Part shown: positions 16,208 through 22,943 of the stretch, piece after piece
Position numbering within the stretch: position 1 is the stretch's first letter
How the letters are laid out: each line of letters begins with the position of its first letter
Origin: a virus
Reading direction: 5' to 3' (one strand)
DNA: 26,837 nt
IMG/VR virus record: IMGVR_UViG_3300022916_000683
Span: 1 to 26,837 of that record
The notes under the pieces: generated by a model
The model's database searches: none
Seen by the model: only the letters and a program-made list of their open reading frames with translations
What the model was told of the DNA's origin: nothing
Translations under genes and position numbers: made by a program

Positions 16208-17562
16208 ACTTTCCCCATCGTGTAACGTTTTTTAGGTTTCCAATTATCAAAAGCACCGTTCATTGAATTGATAAAGTTCTTACCCATCTCTTGACTTGTC
16301 ATTTGATTTTCTTTACAGAACTCAGCACCCAAGTTACCAAGTCGTTTTCTTTCTTTCCTATCTAAATCATAAAATTCACGTAGACTTACAGCAGCATCTT
16401 CAGGATTACATCTATCATCCCAAATATAAGGTGTCATCGGTGAACCCTGTAGTGATATTGAAGCTGGATAAACTGGCTTTACCCACTCACCATGAGTCTT
16501 GTATTTACCTCTATGGTTAGTACCGAGTTCAATATAATCTTCAGCAGTTAATAACTCCCCATCATCATCTCTGAATCCACATTGGTCTTGTAGTCCACCC
16601 GTTACATTAACGATAATTGGTGTCCCTACCGTAAGGGCTTCGGCACTACCTAATCCAAATCCTTCATTGGATGCTAAATTAACATAAACATCAGATGTAT
16701 TAAATAATAAATTCATCGCTTCGTCACTAAATGGTCCACTTTTATCATAAGTAAAACATATATCATAATCGGGACACAAATGCTTATGAACTCTTGGTAA
16801 ATCAGTTCCATTATCATCTACTGGAGCACAATGAAATATCAATACACATTCATCTCGTTGTTCTGGAGTTAATCCATCCATAAAGTATTTATAAGCCAAT
16901 AATACATCATTTGGTTGTTTCCTACGAATATTTCTATTGCTGTAGAGTATTTTATATTTCTTATCCAATATGCCAAACTTTTCATCAAAATCCATTAATT
17001 TGACATCATCATCTTGAACTTTGTAAAATCTCCGTGGCGATATACCGTGTGGTACAAATGTAGTTTGCCAATCCTCATATTCAGGTAATAAACGATTATT
17101 AATACCATAAGTTTGTTTTGATATCCCCATTAATAAATCACTACTTTTGTAATAATTTGTATTGTATTGTGGATCTGGTAAATCATCCCAAATGTTATAA
17201 TAGAAAATTGGAATATTACGTCTTATTTCAGCTTCCATATTATAGAACCAAATCCAAAAACGTGGATCCGTATAGTGAAGAATAGCATCGGGTTTCTCTA
17301 CTGCAAGTACTTCTCGTAATAAATCTTCATTTCCATAACCATCAACGGGATAAATTTTCAAATACCCATCTTTAATCCCAAACTCGTCAAGACCTTCAGA
17401 CATATCAACAATCTTACCTGACTCAGGATGTTTGATTGCTCCACCCATTTGAACCCAATCATATTCATTTAGTGTTTCCATAACTATATCTTTAGACACG
17501 GTAGCGACACCACTATGCATCCGTAAATCATCGGACATTAATAGAATTTTCTTTTTAGCCAT
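16204..17562 (-). CDS. GT4-family glycosyltransferase
   Basis: This 452-aa GT-B protein begins KKKILLMSDDLRMHSGVA, the glycine-containing N-terminal loop of GT4 enzymes. VPHGI at 170-174 starts the C-terminal domain, YSNRNIRRKQ near 207-216 resembles the conserved basic donor-phosphate site, and SNEGFGLGSAEA carries the E-x7-E pair at E300/E308. It is the first glycosyltransferase of the operon in the direction of transcription, overlapping the small upstream gene by eight bases. A retaining mannosyl- or glucosyltransferase acting in the cytoplasm is likely. No membrane helix is seen, though the fold often associates with the membrane peripherally. Confidence 0.88.
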   Translation of the reverse strand: MAKKKILLMSDDLRMHSGVATVSKDIVMETLNEYDWVQMGGAIKHPESGKIVDMSEGLDEFGIKDGYLKIYPVDGYGNEDLLREVLAVEKPDAILHYTDPRFWIWFYNMEAEIRRNIPIFYYNIWDDLPDPQYNTNYYKSSDLLMGISKQTYGINNRLLPEYEDWQTTFVPHGISPRRFYKVQDDDVKLMDFDEKFGILDKKYKILYSNRNIRRKQPNDVLLAYKYFMDGLTPEQRDECVLIFHCAPVDDNGTDLPRVHKHLCPDYDICFTYDKSGPFSDEAMNLLFNTSDVYVNLASNEGFGLGSAEALTVGTPIIVNVTGGLQDQCGFRDDDGELLTAEDYIELGTNHRGKYKTHGEWVKPVYPASISLQGSPMTPYIWDDRCNPEDAAVSLREFYDLDRKERKRLGNLGAEFCKENQMTSQEMGKNFINSMNGAFDNWKPKKRYTMGKV

Positions 17563-17794
17563 TTAAAACCTCTTTAGATCCTGTATTACCTTTAAAGTAT
17601 TTTTGCAATACATTTAATTTTTCATCATAGTTAGCAATAACTTGTAATTCCTTTTCAATAGTCTCTACTATATCTGGATGTTCTGCTACCCCTACTTGAT
17701 TTTCAAGTAAATTTTCCACATTAATTTTATGTTTTTGAATTTGAGCATTAAAATACAACTCACTAACTTTAATTAAATCTTCTCGATAATTCAT
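17555..17794 (-). CDS. Small helical hypothetical protein, 79 aa
   Basis: I do not recognise this 79-aa protein. It is rich in charged and leucine residues and probably all-helical, perhaps a coiled coil (IVETIEKELQVIANYDEKLNVLQKYF). It overlaps the stop of the ribbon-helix-helix gene and the start of the first GT4 gene, bridging the accessory block and the glycan block. It has no cysteines and no membrane segment. Confidence 0.62.
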   Translation of the reverse strand: MNYREDLIKVSELYFNAQIQKHKINVENLLENQVGVAEHPDIVETIEKELQVIANYDEKLNVLQKYFKGNTGSKEVLNG

Positions 17795-17991
17795 TAAAAT
17801 CGACTCCCACTAGCATATAGTTTATCATAGTTTTCTATTTGTTCTTTAATAATTACGTTGTTCAAATATTGATGGACTGATCTATTAACTAATTTCTGTA
17901 AATTCATTGAAGAATTGACAGTTTTAAATTTGAATTGCTCGTATAGTGTTTTTATTATTTTAACGGATGTTAATTTTGTTTCATGCTTCAT
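17794..17991 (-). CDS. Ribbon-helix-helix DNA-binding protein candidate
   Basis: I take the ATG at 17991 as start (65 aa) because AAGG lies just before it; a longer frame from 18069 would run back into the SLOG gene. The pattern TKLTSVKIIKTLYEQFK (a short strand, then a helix) followed by NLQKLVNRSVHQYL fits the Arc/CopG ribbon-helix-helix fold, whose members bind DNA as dimers and often repress their own operon. The 37-base gap upstream is the longest inside the main operon and is very AT-rich, so it could hold a promoter or operator, though I see no good consensus. A regulatory role over the following glycan genes is speculation. Confidence 0.65.
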   Translation of the reverse strand: MKHETKLTSVKIIKTLYEQFKFKTVNSSMNLQKLVNRSVHQYLNNVIIKEQIENYDKLYASGSRF

Positions 17992-18028
17992 AACCTTACC
18001 ACTTTTGTATATACATAAATATAAAACT

Positions 18029-18445
18029 TCAATCGATAACGAGTGTTTTTTTTCCAAATTTATTAGCATAATTTATCGTAGACATAGAACCCTTTGATTC
18101 AACTCCTCTTGGTATGAATGCCACGACATATTCTGAATAGATAGCAATTATTTTATTACGAGCAAAAAAGTTTTTCACACTATATGGTCTACCATAATCC
18201 TTTTGATTCTTTGGGCAATATAAATTCCAATTTTCATGTTGTGGTGGAAACTCTTGATACTGCATTCCCAATTCTAAAGCATATTTTTTAGCGTAATAAT
18301 CAGCGCCTGTTTTACACCCACCACTAACTATAATAGTATCTGGTCCTTTCTCGGTTTTTAATTTAAATATAAATTCCTTAATCTTTCTTCGGTTTTCATA
18401 TTTTCTACTACCGACTATCCCTACTCTTAAAGTATCTTTCCCCAT
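18029..18445 (-). CDS. SLOG-superfamily (DUF2493-like) nucleotide-binding protein
   Basis: This 138-aa protein reads VGIVGSRKYENRRKI (8-22), IIVSGGCKTGAD (38-49), then FFARNKIIA near 93-101 and a SKGSMSTINYA stretch near 117-127. This order of GSR, VSGG-x-GAD, RN and SxGT-like motifs is that of DUF2493/YspA-type SLOG proteins, a Rossmann-like family related to DprA and lysine decarboxylase-like LOG proteins that bind nucleotides or nucleotide-derived ligands. Such proteins are frequent in phages, with function rarely known. It overlaps the nuclease gene by 19 bases. A role in nucleotide or DNA metabolism during infection is inferred from its neighbours. Confidence 0.82.
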   Translation of the reverse strand: MGKDTLRVGIVGSRKYENRRKIKEFIFKLKTEKGPDTIIVSGGCKTGADYYAKKYALELGMQYQEFPPQHENWNLYCPKNQKDYGRPYSVKNFFARNKIIAIYSEYVVAFIPRGVESKGSMSTINYANKFGKKTLVID

Positions 18446-19290
18446 TTACAATGCTCCGTTTTTACAAACTCACAGAACTTACAAGCACTACCAGGAGAAG
18501 CATTATAATCTCTGTCTATTTTGTGGTTTCCTTCTTCATCATAGATAGCTTCACGAAATTCTGTGAATGCTTTCATGGTCTTATTGACACTAACTTTACC
18601 ATTAGACGGTTCAAACCTCTGTAACCTACTGATTGGAAAATCACTTTGTTTTGCTATCTTTCTTTTTAATATCAAGAACTCTACTGTTATCTTATCCAAC
18701 GGTACATTGAATTTCTCTGAATAGAATTGTTTATATATTAATAATTGAGCTTTCTTGTAAAAGTTCTTCTTATGATAATTTGTCCAACTTCTAGTTGATG
18801 TTTTTAAATCAATGATGGTTATTCTACCTGATATCTTATTTCGTATCACTACATCAAGAAAACTTTTTAACTCTACGTTCTCTTGTAGTTCCATAGTTAT
18901 AGGCAACTCAATACCAACTAACTCGTAGTTCTTTTTCATAAAATACTTACCACGATGTTTTCTAAAGTGATCAAGTATAGCCAAACCATCTTGGTAAAAC
19001 TCAATCATATCATCTTGACTACAAGGTAAGGTTTCTTGGTTTTCTTTTATCTTTGTAAACTCACTCATCATCTCTTCTTTTAATCGAGACTCCATATTAA
19101 GTTTATCAGCAGCTATAATAGAAGTGCCATACATAACCGTGAGATATTCTTGTATGACGGTGTGGCAAGCTGATCCGAACAATGTATGAATATTACCTGT
19201 AAATGTTCCTAACTTATCTATATAACGAAGTTTCCATTTAAGGTTACATTCGTTATAACTTACAAACTGACTATGTGATACGTGTCCCAT
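18427..19290 (-). CDS. PD-(D/E)XK nuclease, Cas4/RecB-like with Fe-S cysteines
   Basis: This 287-aa protein shows the full RecB/Cas4 nuclease signature: SHSQ at 5-8, GSACH with H43, SFLDVV with D146, IIDLKT with D161 and K163, and QLLIYKQF with Q182 and Y186. Four cysteines fit an iron-sulfur cluster: C15 at the N-terminus and C270, C273 and C281 at the C-terminus, as in Cas4 and AddB. Such enzymes degrade or resect DNA ends. There is no CRISPR array or other cas gene here, so it is a phage recombination/DNA-processing nuclease rather than part of CRISPR adaptation. The start overlaps the ClpP-like stop. All catalytic residues look intact. Confidence 0.88.
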   Translation of the reverse strand: MGHVSHSQFVSYNECNLKWKLRYIDKLGTFTGNIHTLFGSACHTVIQEYLTVMYGTSIIAADKLNMESRLKEEMMSEFTKIKENQETLPCSQDDMIEFYQDGLAILDHFRKHRGKYFMKKNYELVGIELPITMELQENVELKSFLDVVIRNKISGRITIIDLKTSTRSWTNYHKKNFYKKAQLLIYKQFYSEKFNVPLDKITVEFLILKRKIAKQSDFPISRLQRFEPSNGKVSVNKTMKAFTEFREAIYDEEGNHKIDRDYNASPGSACKFCEFVKTEHCKWGKIL

Positions 19291-19889
19291 TATACTATCT
19301 CGTCAATCATACCATAATCCAAACAAGTCTGAGCATCCCACAATAAATCACGTTTTAATATTTCATCAAGTTTTTTCATTGGTAGTTTAGTGTATTGTTT
19401 ATAAACGTCTTTTATTGTTTTCATCATTAAATCTAAGTTTTTTTTCTCATCCTCAAAGTTAGAATATGTTCCCCAAAAGTTACTACTTAACTGATGAATC
19501 AACATATAAGAATTTCTACTCATAAATCTTTTATCACCAACAACAGTTAAAAAAGTAGCAGAACTAGCAGAAAATCCATCAACGTAAGTGTGAACTGGAA
19601 CTTCTGTTCTTATTATCGTATCCATAGATGCGATACCAGTTACGATTGAACCCCCACCTGAATTGATAAATAACTTTATCGGTGGTGGTAATATACCAAG
19701 AGTTTTTGATAAAGTCAAGCTTTTACTTTCCATTTCTCCAATTTTTTTATTTAACTCAACACAAGAGTTTCTATTTACGCCAGAATAAAAATAAATCTTA
19801 TTATCCTGTACTGATATATGTTTTTCGTTATTGTCACCATTTGTCGTATTAGCTGATTCTTTTCTTTCTCCCCAATGTCTTTCCATCAT
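19290..19889 (-). CDS. ClpP-like serine protease
   Basis: This 199-aa protein has the ClpP/crotonase-like protease core. INSGGGSIVTGIASMD at 75-90 is the GG substrate loop, and GFSASSATFL at 105-114 aligns S109 with the ClpP nucleophile. LIHQ with H132 and RDLLWDA with D181 complete the triad; H-D spacing (49) equals that of E. coli ClpP. Family proteins form tetradecamers fed by ClpX or ClpA. No unfoldase gene is in the window, so it may use the host's or act alone on peptides. It is unlikely to be the prohead protease, since T4-like phages use the gp21 family and this gene lies among replication genes. The start overlaps the upstream stop as ATGA. Confidence 0.88.
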   Translation of the reverse strand: MMERHWGERKESANTTNGDNNEKHISVQDNKIYFYSGVNRNSCVELNKKIGEMESKSLTLSKTLGILPPPIKLFINSGGGSIVTGIASMDTIIRTEVPVHTYVDGFSASSATFLTVVGDKRFMSRNSYMLIHQLSSNFWGTYSNFEDEKKNLDLMMKTIKDVYKQYTKLPMKKLDEILKRDLLWDAQTCLDYGMIDEIV

Positions 19890-20272
19890 TTACCCCACTT
19901 TCCATTTTTTACGATTGTTGCCATTATACCATAGTTGGACATATCCAAAAAGGCATCTTCTAATGGTTCACCCTCTACGGCATTAACTCTTCCACCAATC
20001 AACAAGGTCTTTACTCTTTGGATTTTGTCATTAATTCTGAAGAACAATCCTGTAAGAGATAGTTTTATATCTTCTTCTGTTTGTAATTGTGTCCCAACTG
20101 AAATATTCCCTGGGCCGTAATCATGTTGCTTGTGACAGAACAATTCATATTGTTCTCGTTGTAATCTTTTAAATTCTTCGGTCATCTCTGGCCATTCTTG
20201 TTCCATCATTGTTACAATATCACTACTGTTACTCATTGAACTAGAATTTGCTTCTTTTTCTGTAATAACCAT
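19886..20272 (-). CDS. DUF1599 / MazG-like nucleotide-modification-associated protein
   Basis: This 128-aa helical protein contains KQHDYGPGN (48-56), RINDKIQR (79-86) and EPLEDAFLDMSNYGIM (102-117). This matches what I recall of DUF1599 (nucleotide modification associated domain 1), a family that looks like an all-alpha NTP pyrophosphatase (MazG-like fold) with acidic residues for metal. Related phage proteins are thought to act in nucleotide-pool control or modified-base metabolism. The ATG at 20272 has GAGGAAG directly upstream. It stands between the replisome and the ClpP-like gene. Function is inferred from the family; activity is not proven. Confidence 0.65.
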   Translation of the reverse strand: MVITEKEANSSSMSNSSDIVTMMEQEWPEMTEEFKRLQREQYELFCHKQHDYGPGNISVGTQLQTEEDIKLSLTGLFFRINDKIQRVKTLLIGGRVNAVEGEPLEDAFLDMSNYGIMATIVKNGKWGK

Positions 20273-20280
20273 AACTTCCT

Positions 20281-20625
20281 CTATTTTATTATTAAATGTG
20301 ATAATTGTATAACAATAATAACAACTGATAAAACCAAACTTATTATTGTTCTCGTGTCAGGTACTTCGTGTAAAATCAAATAAGTCAATACGGTAAATAC
20401 TATTGTAGCCATTCCAAATCCAATGGGCCTAACATACCAATAATTTTGAAAATATTCATAATACCATTTTGTCCCATACCAAAAAGCAATACTAATCGGT
20501 ATACCACCAAATACAACCCACCATAAAGACTTAGCCCATTCATATTTAAATTGACCTTGCATATGAAACCAAGCCCATATATGACCTATCAATGATATTC
20601 CTAATGCCATCCATAGCTTACTCAT
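20281..20625 (-). CDS. Small multi-pass membrane protein, 114 aa
   Basis: The protein has about four hydrophobic segments (roughly residues 4-20, 34-52, 66-86 and 92-112) with short charged loops, including HMQGQFKYEWAK between the first two. It resembles small inner-membrane proteins that I recall from marine T4-like phages, with a shared QGQFK ... P-S ... GF pattern; I know no function for them. It could be a transporter of the small-multidrug-resistance size class, but I see no defining motif. Its ATG overlaps the gp62-like stop, so it is translated together with the clamp loader. Confidence 0.68.
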   Translation of the reverse strand: MSKLWMALGISLIGHIWAWFHMQGQFKYEWAKSLWWVVFGGIPISIAFWYGTKWYYEYFQNYWYVRPIGFGMATIVFTVLTYLILHEVPDTRTIISLVLSVVIIVIQLSHLIIK

Positions 20626-21041
20626 CTAATTTTCATCTTCTTTATTTCTTTATCGGATTTTCCATATTTTTTTACTAACAATATCAATTCTTCTTTTGAC
20701 ATCAAATCATAGTATTCAGCAGCCTGATGTTTACTTACTTCAAAGTAAGTCATAATGAAAGGAACAACTAAATCATTTGTCTTTTCTTTCTTACCACTCA
20801 AATACTTTAAGTAAGTCTTTTTCTTTGGTAGTAAATTACAATAGAATTGATACACGGCTTTATGTGGCATAACTTCTATCGTATATGTTTGAAAGTGATT
20901 TACGAAAGGTAAAAACTCATCACCCATGCTCAAATAACGATTTACCATAAATGGACTAAACTTCTTTTTGTCGGCATCCGAAAAAGAATCCCAATCTCGT
21001 TTACCGACAAATAGTTCATTAATCCAACTAAATAAGTTCAT
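20622..21041 (-). CDS. 62: Clamp-loader small subunit (gp62-like)
   Basis: This 139-aa protein matches the marine-phage form of T4 gp62: SPFMVNRYLSM near residues 29-39, VNHFQTYTIEVMPHKAVYQFY near 46-66, LPKKKTYLKYLSG near 71-83, and IMTYFEVSKHQAAEYYDLMSKEEL near 95-118. gp62 joins four gp44 ATPase subunits to open and place the sliding clamp on primer-template DNA. At 139 aa it is shorter than T4 gp62 (187 aa). It follows gp44 with a zinc-ribbon gene between them, whereas in T4 44 and 62 are directly adjacent. The start overlaps the zinc-ribbon gene by 14 bases. Confidence 0.82.
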   Translation of the reverse strand: MNLFSWINELFVGKRDWDSFSDADKKKFSPFMVNRYLSMGDEFLPFVNHFQTYTIEVMPHKAVYQFYCNLLPKKKTYLKYLSGKKEKTNDLVVPFIMTYFEVSKHQAAEYYDLMSKEELILLVKKYGKSDKEIKKMKIR

Positions 21042-21267
21042 TTATCTCATTTAACGGTAATATCTCACCACAGTTTCCACAATTAAACACTTGAATTGGA
21101 GCTATGACTTCTTTACCCGTTGGTGACATAATAGCTGATATTTTCTTTATGACATACCCTTGAATGAAAATCTTATTATTGCATTCTAGACAAGTCATTG
21201 TTTCTGCATCCTGTAAGTCTACCTGGACTTCTTGTTTTGGTAGTGGTTTCATTGGTTTTGTACTCAT
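21028..21267 (-). CDS. Zinc-ribbon protein of the T4-like replication region, 79 aa
   Basis: The protein has two CxxC knuckles, CLEC near residues 26-29 and CGNC near 63-66, with a conserved-looking middle IKKISAIMSPTGKEVIAPIQVF. Similar small zinc-ribbon proteins occur beside clamp-loader genes in marine T4-like phages; I know no assigned function. It is wedged between gp44 and gp62 with overlaps at both ends, so its product is made with the clamp loader and may touch it, the DNA or the RNA polymerase. Confidence 0.75.
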   Translation of the reverse strand: MSTKPMKPLPKQEVQVDLQDAETMTCLECNNKIFIQGYVIKKISAIMSPTGKEVIAPIQVFNCGNCGEILPLNEINELI

Positions 21268-22175
21268 TGTAATTTTCCTAATATGCTTGACATGGTTGCA
21301 ATAAAGTTAATCTCTTTATCCACACACATCACATCTTGATAAGCTCCCTTTGATATTTCAACAATAACATCGGGTATCTTATCACTTGTTATGTTTTCAA
21401 CTTCATCATAAAGAAACCTAAACAATTCCGTGTAGTCACTAAAACCACTATCAGCAATCAATTTACGAATTGACCGAATATCAGAATTATTTTGAATCAT
21501 CTCCAAAAACTGAAGTTTAAACTCATTATGTAACATTCCATCTTTGTCAATCTTCAACTTACCATCTATTGACATTCGTTGTAATTCATTGATTACCCTT
21601 CGTAAATCAGGATAACCAGCAGTTACAACGAGTGCCAAATCATCCAAGTCAAAAGATATGTTCTCTTTCTCCAAGATAGTCTTAGCATGTAGAGCAACAT
21701 CTTTTTTACTTGGTGGTACTATTTTGTAGCTTTGACAGCGACTCTGTATGGGATCAATAATCTTTTCTACATAATTACAGGTTAAGATAAACCTACAATG
21801 AGCAGAAAAGGTTTCCATTAGATTACGTAGAGCAGGTTGAGCAGAATTTACATTTAAGTAATCGGCTTCATCAAGAATAACTATTTTCATTGGCTTGAAA
21901 CCAATTGAAGAAGCAAATGTCTTCAATTTGTCTCGAACCAAATCTATGTTTCTTTCATCCGACGCATTAATATATAAATAATCACACTCAACGTGATTAA
22001 CAATAATCTTAGCAAGTGTGGTTTTTCCACCGCCAGCTCTACCATATAAAAGTAAATGTGGGACATTTCCATCAGTTATAAACCTCTCTACTTTTGATTT
22101 AAGATGGTCATTACCAACATATGTTGATAAATCTTTCGGCCGGTATTTTTCTACAAATAATCCATGTGATTCCAT
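21264..22175 (-). CDS. 44: Clamp-loader AAA+ ATPase (gp44-like)
   Basis: This 303-aa AAA+ protein has the RFC-family start VEKYRPKDLSTYVG (8-21), Walker A GRAGGGKT at 45-52, Walker B IVILDEAD at 98-105, a sensor 1 segment LTCN near 131-134 and the SRC motif at 145-147, which supplies the trans-acting arginine finger. It is slightly shorter than T4 gp44 (319 aa). With the gp62-like subunit it loads the clamp encoded just upstream. It starts one base after the clamp stop codon and its end overlaps the zinc-ribbon gene. All ATPase residues look intact. Confidence 0.96.
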   Translation of the reverse strand: MESHGLFVEKYRPKDLSTYVGNDHLKSKVERFITDGNVPHLLLYGRAGGGKTTLAKIIVNHVECDYLYINASDERNIDLVRDKLKTFASSIGFKPMKIVILDEADYLNVNSAQPALRNLMETFSAHCRFILTCNYVEKIIDPIQSRCQSYKIVPPSKKDVALHAKTILEKENISFDLDDLALVVTAGYPDLRRVINELQRMSIDGKLKIDKDGMLHNEFKLQFLEMIQNNSDIRSIRKLIADSGFSDYTELFRFLYDEVENITSDKIPDVIVEISKGAYQDVMCVDKEINFIATMSSILGKLQ

Positions 22176-22176
22176 A

Positions 22177-22890
22177 TTAAACCTGCTGTGAAACTAACCA
22201 ATATTTAACATTGAAGTCATCAACATTAAACTCGATGTGAGCCAAACCTTTATCACTAATCTGAAGTGTTGCTTTGGAACACTCTTTATTAGCATTTAAA
22301 AGTTCTTTAAAAAGATTAGCATTAAAGACAATCGAATCCGTCATATTAACAGCATCACTTTTTGCCTTAATACTAATACGATTTGAATTAATATCGCTAT
22401 ATCCAATTACAAACTCAACTCCACCATCTACTGGATTAATAGCAAATGTATCAACATCACCTAAAGCACCTTTACCTCGAATGAATGAATTGATAAACTG
22501 ACTATCAATATTCACAATCGTATTAAACTCAGGTATGTTCTTTAATTCAGGTACATCTGGTATGACACCAATGGCCGCCAATACATAATCAGCTTTCATT
22601 ATCGAATCCGATAACTTAAAGGCAACTGGCATATTATCAACTTCAGTTAAACTGAAATCAACCTTGTCGGCTAAAGTACCTATCATTTTTGACAATAATG
22701 GTGTATCATAAACACCAACTTCAAACTCAGGTAAAGTTTGTTTTGACAAAGTTAATTCACCTAATAGACTTTTGTCTGGTGAAATGAATCGAGTGGATAA
22801 TGTATCTCCAGTTGATTCCCACTTGACGGAATTTATACTTCCACCAAGATTGTATTTTTGGATAAATGTATCCAATGTTATTTTATTCAT
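22177..22890 (-). CDS. 45: DNA polymerase sliding clamp (gp45-like)
   Basis: This 237-aa protein matches T4 gp45 in size (228 aa) and layout: two similar domains, with repeated hydrophobic strands and FNANLFKELLNANKE near residues 192-206 resembling the gp45 C-terminal domain. The N-terminus (MNKITLDTFIQKY) also fits. It forms a trimeric ring that tethers the polymerase and, in T4, activates late transcription. The start ATG at 22890 has AGGAG eight bases upstream and its own sigma-70-like promoter at 22914-22942. It lies directly between polymerase and loader. Confidence 0.92.
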   Translation of the reverse strand: MNKITLDTFIQKYNLGGSINSVKWESTGDTLSTRFISPDKSLLGELTLSKQTLPEFEVGVYDTPLLSKMIGTLADKVDFSLTEVDNMPVAFKLSDSIMKADYVLAAIGVIPDVPELKNIPEFNTIVNIDSQFINSFIRGKGALGDVDTFAINPVDGGVEFVIGYSDINSNRISIKAKSDAVNMTDSIVFNANLFKELLNANKECSKATLQISDKGLAHIEFNVDDFNVKYWLVSQQV

Positions 22891-22913
22891 TATTACGACT
22901 CCTATTGTGTGTT

Positions 22914-22942
22914 AATATACGAATTTTTTTCATTAAAGTCAA
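22914..22942 (-). promoter_or_regulatory. Sigma-70-like promoter for the clamp gene
   Basis: On the minus strand a TTGACT -35 box (22942-22937) and a TATATT -10 box (22919-22914) are separated by exactly 17 bases. The -35 box begins one base after the polymerase stop codon. A start of transcription near 22907 would leave a short leader with AGGAG (22903-22899). The boxes share the extended form TTGACTT and GTATATT with the polymerase promoter. Confidence 0.85.
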
Positions 22943-22943
22943 G

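Noticed and set aside
17992-18069. Longer start for the ribbon-helix-helix gene
   Set aside because: It would run back into the end of the SLOG gene in another frame; the internal ATG at 17991 has AAGG upstream and begins the recognisable fold.
18427-19290. Cas4 as a sign of a CRISPR-Cas system
   Set aside because: There is no repeat-spacer array and no other cas gene; RecB/Cas4-like nucleases are common alone in phages.
19290-19889. ClpP-like gene as the phage prohead protease
   Set aside because: The neighbours are replication and DNA-processing genes, no capsid, scaffold or portal gene is near, and T4-like phages use a different protease family.
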